Assembly: GCA_004551485.1 (NCBI GenBank)
Contig: SBLD01000001.1
Span: 348,087-412,086 of the forward strand
Direction of reading: 5' to 3'
DNA: 64,000 nt
Source: Billgrantia azerbaijanica
GTDB taxonomy: Bacteria; Pseudomonadota; Gammaproteobacteria; Pseudomonadales; Halomonadaceae
Positions within the stretch are counted from its first letter, which is position 1. Each line of letters begins with the position of its first letter. Under the pieces are notes generated by a model. The model saw only the letters and a program-made list of their open reading frames with translations. It was not told the DNA's origin and made no database searches. Positions 28,301 to 36,738 of this stretch are shown in pieces. A program made the translations under genes and the position numbers.

Positions 28301-29680
28301 GCGCCGCTCGGCGCGTCGCTGGAGCGTACCCTGGCGGCGCTGGCGCGCCTCGAGGGTGAGGGCTTCGTGCTGCAGGGCACTTTCCTGGGGGGCAGCGAGA
28401 TGGTGTGGTGCGAACGACGCCTGCTGGCGCGCCTGCACCGCTACACCATCGACCGCCGGCGGGCCGAGATCGAGCCGGTCAGTGTCCAGCACTACCTGCG
28501 CTTCCTGCTCGACTGGCACGGCCTCGCCGAGCGGCCGGAGGGTCACGAGGCGCTGGCCGGGGCGGTGGCGCGCCTGGAAGGCTTCCCGGTGGCCGCCGGC
28601 GCCTGGGAGAGCGAGGTACTGCCGGCCCGGGTGGCCGATTTCTCCCCCCTGATGCTCGACCAGTTGCTGGCCAGCGGCCACTTCATCTGGCTGCGCCTGC
28701 TGCCGCCGCGCCCGGCCGAGGGGGAGGCGCGCCAGCGCCCCGGGCCGCTGCGCAACACGCCGGTGGCGCTGATCGAGCGCCAGGCGCTGGCGGACTGGCG
28801 TGCCGTCGCGCCGGCCCCCGACGCCGCAGCGCTGCCGCTCTCCGGCGGGGCGCGCCGGGTGCTGGAGGCGCTGCAGGGCGGCGGGGCGATGTTCTTCGCC
28901 GACCTGCTCGGCCCCACGCGCCTGTTGCGCACCCAGGTGGAGGAGGCACTGGGCGAGCTGGCCGCCTGGGGCCTGGTGACCTCGGACAGCTTCACCGGCC
29001 TGCGGGCGCTGATCGCCCCGGCCCACAAGCGCCCGCCGGTCGCCGCGCGCGGCCGGCGGCGGCGTCGCCACGCGCCGGGGGTGGACGCCGCCGGGCGCTG
29101 GTCCTGGCTGTCGGCGCCGGCGCGAGAAGCGCCCGCGGAGGGGCGGCGTATTGCGACCGACCTGGAAAGCCTGGAGCACATCGCCTGGGTGCTGCTCGAG
29201 CGCTACGGGGTGGTGTTCCGTCGGGTGCTGGAGCGCGAAGCGGCGCTGCCGCCCTGGCGTGAACTGCTCTACGTCTATCGTCGTCTGGAGGCGCGCGGCG
29301 AGATCCGCGGCGGACGCTTCGTGCAGCAGTTCGCCGGCGAGCAGTTCGCCTTGCCGGAGGCGGTGGGCGCGCTCAGGGCGGTGCGCCGCCGCGAGCCGGA
29401 CGGCACCCGGGTGGTGGTGGCCGCCGCCGACCCGCTCAACCTGCTGGGCATCCTCACGCCCGGCGCACGCCTGCCGGCGGTGGCGGGCAACCGCCTGCTC
29501 TACCGCGACGGGGTGCCGGAAGCGGTGCTGCACAACGGCGACGTCCACGCTCTGGTGTCGCTCGCGGCGACCGAGCGGTGGCGGGCCCAGGACCTGCTGC
29601 GGCGCGGCGCTGGTTATCGCCCGCCGTCGCCGGCGGGGCGGACGGCAATGGAAGGGGGAGGGGACAGGGCGACGTCCTGA
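25331..29680 (+). CDS. lhr: large helicase-related protein Lhr
   Basis: Superfamily 2 DNA helicase of 1,449 residues, near the usual size of full-length bacterial Lhr. Motif I APTGSGKT (42-49), DEIH (near 168), LSATQKP, TLIFANTRRQCERVARHL (near 270) and GRSGHGVGR (near 357) form the helicase core. The Lhr winged-helix and beta-barrel modules follow, then the long C-terminal region found only in full-length Lhr, described as a uracil-DNA glycosylase domain in the E. coli protein. It acts in DNA repair. ATG 25331 is used; TTG 25301 is a less likely start. Confidence 0.95.
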   Translation: MSLDAFHPAVDAWFRRDLGGPTEVQARAWPAIGAGGHVLIAAPTGSGKTLAAFLAAIDGLVRRGLEEALPDETTVLYVSPLRALSNDIQRNLQAPLSGIAQELAARGVPPPEIRAWVRTGDTSSSERERMRRRPPHIVVTTPESLYLLLTSASGRRLLATVRTVIVDEIHAIAGTKRGSHLALSLERLAGLTEQPPQRIGLSATQKPVEAVAAFLTGGGACTVIDIGHGRERDLALVVPGSPLAAVMANEVWEEVYDRLAALVGAHRTTLIFANTRRQCERVARHLAERLGAAAVTAHHGSLAREHRLEAERRLKQGELRALVATASLELGIDIGDVDLVCQLGSPRAISALLQRVGRSGHGVGRVPKGRLFPLSRDDLVECTALLGAVRAGELDRLHIPDGPLDVLAQQLVAEVAGAEEVAEAALFTQVRAAWPYRELSHETFDAVLQMLADGYTTRRGRRGAYLHRDRVNGRLRPRRQARLVALTNGGAIPDQFDYDVILQPQELRVGTVNEDFAFESMPGDVFQLGNQAYRILKLATGKLYVEDAKGAPPSLPFWLGEAPARTAELSAAVSRLREGIDRALAAGDEAAAQQWLAAEYGLSPAAAEQLTRYLAVARAALGTIPSQHQLVLERFFDEAGDMHLVLHAPFGSRLNRAWGLALRKRFCRKFNFELQAAALEDSIVLSLGPTHSFPLDEVWGYLNSKTVREVLTQALLDAPMFGLRWRWNAAVGLAVPRTRNGRRRPPQLQRQDAEDLLSVVFPDQLACAENLAGAREIPDHPLVAQTLHDCLCEAMDVAGLERLLARLEAGEIATRGRDLAAPSPLAEEVVNARPYAFLDDGAQEERRTLSVRTGDALDVAEAAASARYDPEVVRRVREEAWPAPRDADELHDALVVSGFIAEREAEDGWRPWFEALAAARRATLVTPPGGEPLWVAAERLGELRAFQPAVTLEPVIAAAGAVPETSDAALLELLRSRLETLGPVSAVSLGAPLGASLERTLAALARLEGEGFVLQGTFLGGSEMVWCERRLLARLHRYTIDRRRAEIEPVSVQHYLRFLLDWHGLAERPEGHEALAGAVARLEGFPVAAGAWESEVLPARVADFSPLMLDQLLASGHFIWLRLLPPRPAEGEARQRPGPLRNTPVALIERQALADWRAVAPAPDAAALPLSGGARRVLEALQGGGAMFFADLLGPTRLLRTQVEEALGELAAWGLVTSDSFTGLRALIAPAHKRPPVAARGRRRRRHAPGVDAAGRWSWLSAPAREAPAEGRRIATDLESLEHIAWVLLERYGVVFRRVLEREAALPPWRELLYVYRRLEARGEIRGGRFVQQFAGEQFALPEAVGALRAVRRREPDGTRVVVAAADPLNLLGILTPGARLPAVAGNRLLYRDGVPEAVLHNGDVHALVSLAATERWRAQDLLRRGAGYRPPSPAGRTAMEGGGDRATS

Positions 29681-29740
29681 GCCGGGAAGAATGCGCAGGC
29701 AGCCCGGTCAGCCAGCGCGGGGATTCCACCATCACAAACG

Positions 29741-29766
29741 ACACGACCCGGAGGACCGGGTCGTGT
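29741..29766. terminator. bidirectional terminator after lhr
   Basis: An 11-bp perfect stem (29741-29751 with 29756-29766) with an AGGA loop lies between lhr and the leftward 48-residue gene. It is followed by CTGTTTC on the plus strand and CGTTTGT on the minus strand, so it could serve both genes. Confidence 0.6.
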
Positions 29767-29805
29767 CTGTTTCAGCCGAGTGGTGGCGCGAGGCATGAGC
29801 CGTAG

Positions 29806-29952
29806 TCACTGCCGGCGCCGCCGCTCCTGCTCGTCAATGCGCACAGGTTGATGGATGCGGCGTCGCTTGCCCTCGACAACGCCGGCATGAATGGCGATGG
29901 CCAGGATGGCTGCGATGGCCAGGCCAACGGTGAAAGTCTCGATAGTTCCCAT
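29806..29952 (-). CDS. 48-residue single-pass membrane protein
   Basis: A short open frame of 48 codons with AGGAG 8 bp before its ATG. It has one hydrophobic helix (FTVGLAIAAILAIAIHAGVV) and a strongly basic tail (EGKRRRIHQPVRIDEQERRRRQ), giving a positive-inside topology. I do not recognise a family. The ribosome site and codon bias support it as a real gene; a role as a small regulatory membrane protein is only a guess. Confidence 0.6.
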   Translation of the reverse strand: MGTIETFTVGLAIAAILAIAIHAGVVEGKRRRIHQPVRIDEQERRRRQ

Positions 29953-30119
29953 CGGGCTTCTCCTGCTGACGTGTGGGGGGTGCGACACCCTGTGTGTCTC
30001 TCTTGAGACAGCATCGATGCCATCAGGTGCCTTGCTGTCCTTCTTCAAGCGTAGAACATCCCGGCGTCGCGGTATTCAACTCGCGTCGATCGACCCTGCC
30101 CCGAGCGTGCTTCGGCCGG

Positions 30120-31010
30120 TCACGCGGGCGTCAGGGCCGGGTCACGGAACGTATCGATGATCCAGCGCTTGACGAGGCAGGCGGCGGGGCTGAGCAGCGG
30201 CTTTCTGGCATGGGCCAGGTAGAGGTGCCGCCGCGCGGGCAGCGTGGCGGCGAAGGGCACCACCAGTCGCCCGCTTTCCAGGCCCTGACGGCTGTGCAGG
30301 GAGTCGCCCAGGGCGATGCCAAGACCGTTCTCGGCCGCCTGATGGGCAATCATGGCCTGGTCGACGTGCAGGCGATGGGTGGCGGAGAGCGTCAGGCCGT
30401 GGGCCTGGATCAGGCGCTGCCAGTCCTGGTGCAGCAGGTCGTGGATCAGGGTGACGCCGTGCAGGCGTCCCTGGGCCAACTCGGGATGGGCGGCCAGATA
30501 GCCCGGGCTGCACAGGGGAAAGAGCTCGAGCCGGCTCAGCAGGGTGCAGTCGAGCTGCTCATCGGCCTGGGGCAGATAGCGAACCGCCAGGTCATTGCCG
30601 GCCTCCTGCAGCGAGTAGAGCATCGGCGAGACATTGAGCTGCAGCTCGATGTCGGGATGGCGGGCATGAAAGGCGGGCAGGGCAGGGCCGACGAACAGCA
30701 GGGCGAAGGCGGGGGGCAGGGCGAGGTGGACCACCTTGAGACGATCCACCTGCTGCATCGACTGGCTGACGCTCACCAGTTCGTCCATCAGGGGCGCGAT
30801 ACGCCGGTAGTAGGCATTGCCTGCCTCGGTGAGCACGATGGAGCGGGCGCGCCGCTCGAACAGTGTCACCCCCAGCCAGTTCTCCAGGCTCTTGATCTGC
30901 TGGCTGATCGCTCCCGGGGTCACGGCGACCTCATCGGCCGCCTTCTTGAAGCTGAGGTGCTGGGCGGCAAGGCAGAAGCAGTGGATGGCCTTGAGGGGCG
31001 GTTGGCTCAT
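30120..31010 (-). CDS. LysR-family regulator (GcvA-like)
   Basis: LysR protein of 296 residues. MSQPPLKAIHCFCLAAQHLSFKKAADEVAVTPGAISQQIKSLENWLGVTLFERRAR is a GcvA-type recognition domain, followed by a GcvA-like effector domain ending in WIIDTFR. It is divergent from an MFS transporter 107 bp away, presumably its target. Effector unknown. Confidence 0.9.
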   Translation of the reverse strand: MSQPPLKAIHCFCLAAQHLSFKKAADEVAVTPGAISQQIKSLENWLGVTLFERRARSIVLTEAGNAYYRRIAPLMDELVSVSQSMQQVDRLKVVHLALPPAFALLFVGPALPAFHARHPDIELQLNVSPMLYSLQEAGNDLAVRYLPQADEQLDCTLLSRLELFPLCSPGYLAAHPELAQGRLHGVTLIHDLLHQDWQRLIQAHGLTLSATHRLHVDQAMIAHQAAENGLGIALGDSLHSRQGLESGRLVVPFAATLPARRHLYLAHARKPLLSPAACLVKRWIIDTFRDPALTPA

Positions 31011-31117
31011 GGCTGAGTTTTTCTATTGCTTGAGGATGGCATAACTCGTTTGTCGGTTTATCAGAAAATCTCGAGGATGGCGACTTATGCCCTGTCTTGG
31101 CTACTGGAGACGTGATC

Positions 31118-32347
31118 ATGCGTGCTGATCGCCTGCCTGCTGCCACCTGGTGGCTGATCCTGTGTGGTTCACTGATTCTCATGCTGTCGTTCGGCCTGCG
31201 GTCCAGCTTCGGGCTGTTCGTGCCGCCGCTCGACGAGGCCAACGGCTGGGGGCGTGACATCATCGGCCTGGCCCTGGCGATACAGAACCTGAGCTGGGGT
31301 GTGATCGCCGTGGTGGCCGGTGGCTTGGCCGACCGCTTCGGAACGGTGCGCGTCCTCGTGGGTGGTGCCGTGCTCTATGCCTTGGGCATGTGGCTGGTTG
31401 CCGATGTCGATCAGGTCTGGGTGCTGCACGGTGGCGCGGGCGTGCTGGTCGGCGCCGGCGTGGCGGGGACGGCGTTCGGCATCGTGCTGCCGGCGATGGC
31501 GCGGGTAGTGGACGAATCCCGGCGCCAGTGGGTGCTGGGGGTCGGCACCGCTGCGGGGTCGCTGGGCCAGTTCCTGGTGGTGCCGGCGGCGCAGGGTTTG
31601 ATCGACTGGCTGGGCTGGAGCGGTGCGCTCAATGCCATGGCGCTGATGAGCCTGACGATGGCGCTGCTGGCCATGCCGCTGGCCGCCTCGGACAGGGGGG
31701 CGGGGGGAAGCGCGCAGGTCGCTACGCCCGGGGAGTTCGCCGCGACGCTCAAGCTGGCCCGGGGGCACGGCTCCTACTGGCTGCTGACCGCCGGCTTCTT
31801 CGTCTGTGGCTTCCACCTGGCCTTCATCACCGTGCACATGCCGGCCTTCCTGATCGATGCCGGCTTCGACGCCAGGGTCGGCGCCTGGTCGCTCAGCCTG
31901 ATCGGGCTGTGCAACGTGGTGGGGGCCTTCCTGGCCGGCGTGATTTCTGGGCGAGTCGCCAAGCGTCTGGTGCTGATCGCCATCTACGGCGGGCGGGCCG
32001 TGGCCATCACGCTGTTCATGCTGCTGCCGCTGAGCCTGACCAGCGTGCTGGCGTTCAGCGGCGCGATGGGCTTCCTGTGGCTGGCCACCGTGCCGCCGAC
32101 GTCCGGCCTGGTGGCCACCATGTTCGGTGCCCGCTACATGGCGACGCTGTATGGCGTGGTGTTCCTCAGCCACCAGGTCGGCAGCTTTACCGGCGTGTGG
32201 CTGGGCGGCTGGCTCTACGAGACCACCGGCTCCTATGACGGGGTGTGGTGGAGCGGCGTGGCGCTGAGCCTGGTGACTATGGCGCTGCACTGGCCGATTC
32301 GCGAGACGTCCGCCCTGGACGCGCCGGAGGCGGCCGTGGCCACGTGA
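31118..32347 (+). CDS. MFS transporter (monocarboxylate/OFA-like)
   Basis: Major facilitator of 409 residues with 12 predicted helices; the N-terminal FGLRSSFGLFVPPLDEANGWGRDIIGLALAIQNL and GGLADRFGTVRVLVGGAVLYALG segments resemble monocarboxylate or oxalate/formate-type MFS carriers. ATG 31118 has GGAGA upstream. The GcvA-like regulator faces it. Uptake of a small carboxylate is plausible but unproven. Confidence 0.85.
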   Translation: MRADRLPAATWWLILCGSLILMLSFGLRSSFGLFVPPLDEANGWGRDIIGLALAIQNLSWGVIAVVAGGLADRFGTVRVLVGGAVLYALGMWLVADVDQVWVLHGGAGVLVGAGVAGTAFGIVLPAMARVVDESRRQWVLGVGTAAGSLGQFLVVPAAQGLIDWLGWSGALNAMALMSLTMALLAMPLAASDRGAGGSAQVATPGEFAATLKLARGHGSYWLLTAGFFVCGFHLAFITVHMPAFLIDAGFDARVGAWSLSLIGLCNVVGAFLAGVISGRVAKRLVLIAIYGGRAVAITLFMLLPLSLTSVLAFSGAMGFLWLATVPPTSGLVATMFGARYMATLYGVVFLSHQVGSFTGVWLGGWLYETTGSYDGVWWSGVALSLVTMALHWPIRETSALDAPEAAVAT

Positions 32348-32481
32348 GCGGCTGCGCACCTCGGCGCGCGGCATGGGACTCCGAGCGTGAGATTCCTCCC
32401 CCTCGCGGTCGCGACGTGCCTGCTACCCTTCTTCAAGAGCGCCGCTTGCCGGGACACGCCAACTCGAGGGAGGGGACAGCC

Positions 32482-34524
32482 ATGCCCGAACGACCCCCTG
32501 AACGCATTCGCAATATCGCCCTTACCGGCCCCGCCGGGGCCGGCAAGACCACCCTGGCCGAGGCGCTGCTGGCGACGGCGGAGGGGCGGGCCAGCCCTGG
32601 CAGCGTGGCCAAGGGCAACACGGTCAGCGATACCTCCTCCCAGGAGAAGGCGCTGCAGCACTCGATCACCGCCTCGGTGATGGGCATGGAGTGGGACCAG
32701 CGCTGGATCAACCTGATCGACACGCCGGGGCTGGCCGACTTTCAGGGGGCGGCGCTCTCCATCCTGCCCGCCGTGGAGACGGTGGCGGTGGTGGTGAATG
32801 CCAGCCGCGGCATTGAGGCCAGCGCCCGGCGGATGATGCAGTGGGCCGGTGAACGGGGGCTGTGCCGGCTGATCCTCGTCAACCACATCGATGCCGCGCC
32901 CGCGGCGCTGCCCGCCCTGCTCGAGGAGATCCGCGCCACCTTCGGCCCCGAGTGCCTGCCGCTCAACCTGCCGGCGGACGGCGCCCGGGGGGTGGTGGAC
33001 TGCTTCTTCACCCCGGCCGGCGACGCCGACTTCTCCTCGGTGGCCGAGACCCACGAGATGCTGGTCGACCAGGTGGTGGAACTCGACGAGGAACTGATGG
33101 CGCTCTACCTGGAGCAGGGCGAGGAACTCGACCCCGCCCAGCTCCACGACCCCTTCGAGGCGGCGCTGCGCGACGGGCACCTGGTGCCCGTCTGCTTCGT
33201 GTCGGCGGCCAGTGGCGCTGGGATCCGTGAGCTGCTCGAGGTCTTCGTGCGGCTGATGCCGAACCCCCTGGAGGGCAATCCGCCGCCCTTCCTGCGCGAA
33301 GACGAGGAGGGCTCCCGCGAGTACCATGCCCAACCCGACCCGACGGCCCATGTCCTGGCCCATGTGGTGAAGATCGAGCACGACCCCTTCCTGGGCAAGA
33401 TGGCGGTGTTCCGGGTCCACCAGGGCACCGTGGGCCGCGATACCCGCCTGTTCGCCGGCGACGCGCGCAAGGCGTTCCGGGTCGGCACCCTGTTCCGCCT
33501 GCAGGGGCGCGAACACCTCGACGTGGATCGCCTGGGGCCGGGCGAGATCGGCGCCCTGGCCAAGGTCGACGAGGTCTCCTTCGACAGCGTGCTGCACGAT
33601 TCCCACGACGAGGATCACATCCACCTGCGCCCGGTGGCGCTGCCCGCCCCGGTCTTCGGCCTGGCGATCCAGGCGCGACGTCACGGCGACGAACAAAAGC
33701 TCTGGGAGGCCCTGGCGCGGATGGTCGAGGAGGACCGCGGCCTCGAGGTGGAGCAGGATGCGGCCACCCAGGAGATCGTGCTGCGCGGACAGGGCGAACT
33801 CCACCTGCGCACGGCCTTGGAGCGGCTCGCCGAGCGCTTCCGGGTGGAGGTCGACACCAGCACGCCCTCCATCGCCTATCGTGAGACCATCACCGCCGAC
33901 GCCGAGGGGCACTGCCGGCACAAGAAGCAGACCGGCGGGGCTGGCCAGTTCGGCGAGGTGTTCCTGCGCGTCGCCCCGCTGCCGCGCGGGGCCGGCTTCG
34001 AGTTCGTGGACACCATCCGCGGCGGGGTGATTCCCGGCTCGCTGCTGCCGGCGGTGGAGAAGGGGGTGCGCCAGGCCATGGCCAGCGGGGCGGTGGCCGG
34101 CTACCCGATGCAGGACGTGCGGGTCACCGTCTACGACGGCAAGACCCACCCGGTGGACTCCAAGGAGATTGCCTTCGTCACCGCCGGTCGCAAGGCGTTT
34201 CTCGATGCGGTGCGCAAGGCCGGGCCGGTGGTGCTCGAGCCGATGGTGGAGCTGGTGGTGGAGGGGCCGAGCAGCGCCATGGGCGATCTCACGGCGGATC
34301 TGGCGGCGAGCCGCGGGCGCATCCAGGACACCCGCAGCCTGAGCGACGAGGTCAGCATCCAGGCGCTCGTGCCGCTGGCCGAGGTGGCCGACTATGCCAA
34401 TCGCCTCAATGCGCTGACCGGCGGTACCGGCAGCTACACCCTGCAGTTCAGCCACTACGAGCCGGCCCCCGATACCGTCCAGCGGCGTCTCATGCAGGCT
34501 TACCGGTCGGGTGAGAGCGAATAG
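32482..34524 (+). CDS. elongation factor G-like GTPase (EF-G paralogue)
   Basis: Translational GTPase of 680 residues. G1 is GPAGAGKT (16-23), G3 is DTPG (80-83) and G4 is NHID (133-136) in place of the usual NKxD. EF-G domains II to V follow (RETITADAEGHCRHKKQTGGAGQFGEVFLRV; ALVPLAEVADYANRLNALTGGTGSYTLQFSHYE). Housekeeping fusA lies with rpsL/rpsG/tuf; this isolated copy belongs to the divergent EF-G-like group, whose role is not firmly known. ATG 32482 has GAGGGAGGGG upstream. Confidence 0.92.
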   Translation: MPERPPERIRNIALTGPAGAGKTTLAEALLATAEGRASPGSVAKGNTVSDTSSQEKALQHSITASVMGMEWDQRWINLIDTPGLADFQGAALSILPAVETVAVVVNASRGIEASARRMMQWAGERGLCRLILVNHIDAAPAALPALLEEIRATFGPECLPLNLPADGARGVVDCFFTPAGDADFSSVAETHEMLVDQVVELDEELMALYLEQGEELDPAQLHDPFEAALRDGHLVPVCFVSAASGAGIRELLEVFVRLMPNPLEGNPPPFLREDEEGSREYHAQPDPTAHVLAHVVKIEHDPFLGKMAVFRVHQGTVGRDTRLFAGDARKAFRVGTLFRLQGREHLDVDRLGPGEIGALAKVDEVSFDSVLHDSHDEDHIHLRPVALPAPVFGLAIQARRHGDEQKLWEALARMVEEDRGLEVEQDAATQEIVLRGQGELHLRTALERLAERFRVEVDTSTPSIAYRETITADAEGHCRHKKQTGGAGQFGEVFLRVAPLPRGAGFEFVDTIRGGVIPGSLLPAVEKGVRQAMASGAVAGYPMQDVRVTVYDGKTHPVDSKEIAFVTAGRKAFLDAVRKAGPVVLEPMVELVVEGPSSAMGDLTADLAASRGRIQDTRSLSDEVSIQALVPLAEVADYANRLNALTGGTGSYTLQFSHYEPAPDTVQRRLMQAYRSGESE

Positions 34525-34555
34525 GAAGGCCGGCCTGCATGGCGGGCCGGCCTTC
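34525..34555 (+). terminator. terminator of the EF-G-like gene
   Basis: An 11-bp inverted repeat (34525-34535 with 34545-34555) with a 9-base loop begins at the stop codon; no long T-run follows. Confidence 0.55.
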
Positions 34556-34690
34556 GCGATGAGGTATTCCGAGCATCAGGCAATAGTGCGACCAGTGTAG
34601 TCAGCGGTGGCAGGGGGAGGTAGCGCCCGCTGTCAACGCTGTACCAGCCTTCTCGAATGGACCTTTTCGGCAAGCTCTTCTTTACTGTAC

Positions 34691-34709
34691 GTGACGTGTC
34701 AAGTGTCAC
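34691..34709. promoter_or_regulatory. small inverted repeat upstream of the TRAP operon
   Basis: GTGACGTGTCAAGTGTCAC has matching GTGAC/GTCAC ends and lies 87 bp before dctP in a 240-bp gene-free leader. It could be an operator for a regulator encoded elsewhere; no regulator gene adjoins the operon. Confidence 0.3.
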
Positions 34710-34795
34710 TGCAACCATGGCGGCCGTTCGCCCTCGGGGCGATAGGCCCGCGGACGATAACGATAACGACGTCGCACGCAACGGGAGAGATAACA

Positions 34796-35995
34796 ATGAA
34801 TCATCGCACAAACGCCAGCAAGAACCAGACAACCGCGGCCACGGACACGACCGCAGCCGAGGTCGGCGTGACCGAGAAACCGACGTCCCGGCGCCAGTTC
34901 CTCAAGGGTGGGCTGCTCGCCACCGGCGGCGTGGCGGCCAGCACCATCGGAGCCCCGGCTGTCCTGGCGCAGAGCCCGATCATCATCAAGATGCAGACCT
35001 CGTGGCCCTCCGGCGACATCTGGATGGACTTCGCCCGCGAGTACGTCGACCGCGTCCAGCGCATGTCCGGCGGTCGCCTGCAGATCGACCTGCTGCCGGC
35101 CGGCGCCGTGGTGGGGGCTTTCCAGGTCCTCGATGCGGTGCATGACGGCATCATCGATGCGGCCCACTCCGTGCCGGTCTACTGGTACGGCAAGCACAAG
35201 GCGGCCTCGCTGTTCGGTACCGGGCCGGTATGGGGCGGTGACGCCAATACCATGCTGAGCTGGTACTACCAGGGCGGCGGTGCCGAGCTCTACCGCGAGC
35301 TGACCCAGGATATTCTGGGACTCGACGTCTACGGCTTCTTCGGCTTCCCGATGCCGGCCCAGCCGTTCGGCTGGTTCAAGAACCCGGTCAACTCCGTCGA
35401 CGATGTGCGCGGCCTGAAGTACCGCACCGTGGGCCTGGCGGCCGACCTCCTGCAGGAGATGGGTCTGAGCGTCGCTCAACTGCCGGGGGGCGAGATCGTG
35501 CCGGCCATGGAGCGCGGCGTGATCGACGCCTTCGAGTTCAACAACCCGTCCTCCGACATGCGCTTCGGCGCCCAGGACGTGGCCAAGAACTATTACCTCT
35601 CCTCCTACCACCAGGCCAGCGAGTCCTTCGAGTTCCTGTTCAACAAGGACTTCTTCGACGACCTCGACGAGGACCTGCAGGCGATCCTGCGCCACGGGGT
35701 GGAGGCGGCCTCGACCTCCAACACCGCCACGGCGCTCGACAACTACTCCAAGGACCTCCAGACGCTGCAGGAGGAGCACGGCGTCACCGTACACCGTACT
35801 GCCAAGGAGATCCTCGATGCCCAGCTCCAGGCGTGGGACGAGCTGATCCCCCAACTGGAGGAGGACGACTTCATGCGCCGCTGCATGGAGAGCCAGCGCG
35901 AATGGGTCGAACGGGTGGTGTACTACGAGCTGATGAACAAGCCCGACCTGGCCCTGGCCTACGAGCACTACTTCCCGGGCAAGCTGAAGCTCTGA
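34796..35995 (+). CDS. dctP: TRAP transporter substrate-binding protein DctP (Tat-exported)
   Basis: Periplasmic solute receptor of 399 residues. The N-terminus has a long polar lead, then the twin-arginine motif SRRQFLK (31-37), a hydrophobic stretch and cleavage near AVLAQS (about 58), so it folds before export through Tat. The mature part (MSGGRLQIDLLPAGAVVGAFQVLDAVHDGIIDAAH, YWYGKHKAASLF, GGGAELYREL) is closest to the TakP-like 2-oxo-acid group of DctP receptors. First gene of the operon with dctQ, dctM, an amidase and a small protein. Confidence 0.93.
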   Translation: MNHRTNASKNQTTAATDTTAAEVGVTEKPTSRRQFLKGGLLATGGVAASTIGAPAVLAQSPIIIKMQTSWPSGDIWMDFAREYVDRVQRMSGGRLQIDLLPAGAVVGAFQVLDAVHDGIIDAAHSVPVYWYGKHKAASLFGTGPVWGGDANTMLSWYYQGGGAELYRELTQDILGLDVYGFFGFPMPAQPFGWFKNPVNSVDDVRGLKYRTVGLAADLLQEMGLSVAQLPGGEIVPAMERGVIDAFEFNNPSSDMRFGAQDVAKNYYLSSYHQASESFEFLFNKDFFDDLDEDLQAILRHGVEAASTSNTATALDNYSKDLQTLQEEHGVTVHRTAKEILDAQLQAWDELIPQLEEDDFMRRCMESQREWVERVVYYELMNKPDLALAYEHYFPGKLKL

Positions 35996-36006
35996 GAACG
36001 CGGCCC

Positions 36007-36037
36007 CGGCCTCCCCGGTCCAGGGCCGGGGAGGCCG
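36007..36037 (+). terminator. intercistronic hairpin between dctP and dctQ
   Basis: A 12-bp stem (36007-36018 with 36026-36037, 7-base loop) begins 11 bp after the dctP stop. Such hairpins in transporter operons typically stabilise or attenuate mRNA so that more binding protein than permease is made; here that is an inference. Confidence 0.5.
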
Positions 36038-36126
36038 TGTGGTGCCTGGCCCAGGGATGGGCCGTCTTCATCCTGCGCGGGGGCGCCAGGCCCGCGTGAA
36101 CCGATCCGGTTAGGTGTGCGCGAATT

Positions 36127-36738
36127 ATGCTCAACGTCATTCGTTTCATCGATCGCCTCACGGGCTGGTTCGGCCGGGCCTTTGCCTGGTTGATCCTGCT
36201 GATGGCGTTCGGCATGGGCTACGAGGTGGTGGTGCGCTATGCATTCCGCGCCCCCACCGCCTGGTCCTTCGATATGTCCTATATCCTCTACGGTACGCTG
36301 TTCATGGTGGGCGGCGCCTATACGCTGTCGCGCAACGCCCACGTGCGCGGCGACTTCCTCTATCGGCTGTGGCAGCCTCGCACCCAGGCCAAGGTCGAGC
36401 TGGTGCTCTACTTCATCTTCTTCTATCCCGGCATCACCGCCCTGGTGGTGGCCGGCTGGCAATACGCCGAGCGCTCCTGGCGCTATCTGGAGGTGAGCAC
36501 CTTCTCGCCGGCGGGCGTCCCGATCTTCCACTTCAAGACCATGCTCATGGTGGCCGGCATCCTGCTGTTCATCCAGGGCATCGCCCAGGTCTGCCGCTGC
36601 ATCATCTGTATCCGCACCAACGAGTGGCCGCCGCACATAGAGGATGTCGAGGAGCTGGAGGACAAGCTGATGCGCGAGGCTGCCTCCGGCAAGATCGACA
36701 AGGCGGAAGAGATTGCCCATGGGAGAGACGACGTATGA
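36127..36738 (+). CDS. dctQ: TRAP transporter small permease DctQ
   Basis: Membrane protein of 203 residues with four hydrophobic helices and the DctQ pattern RAFAWLILLMAFGMGYEVVVRYAFRAPTAWSFDMSYILYGTLFMVGGAYTLSRNAHVRGDFL. It forms the small integral-membrane subunit with DctM. The acidic C-terminal tail (after residue 165) is longer than in minimal DctQ proteins. Its stop overlaps the dctM start (ATGA), indicating translational coupling. Confidence 0.92.
   Translation: MLNVIRFIDRLTGWFGRAFAWLILLMAFGMGYEVVVRYAFRAPTAWSFDMSYILYGTLFMVGGAYTLSRNAHVRGDFLYRLWQPRTQAKVELVLYFIFFYPGITALVVAGWQYAERSWRYLEVSTFSPAGVPIFHFKTMLMVAGILLFIQGIAQVCRCIICIRTNEWPPHIEDVEELEDKLMREAASGKIDKAEEIAHGRDDV

Noticed and set aside
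25151-29548. 1,465-codon open frame antisense to lhr
   Set aside because: It mirrors the lhr frame; the translation is Arg/Gln/His/Ala-rich with no domains, the usual by-product of GC-rich third positions. lhr has all helicase motifs.
34607-34795. N-terminal extension of dctP
   Set aside because: It would put 63 unrelated residues before the Tat signal; ATG 34796 has a good GGGAGA ribosome site.
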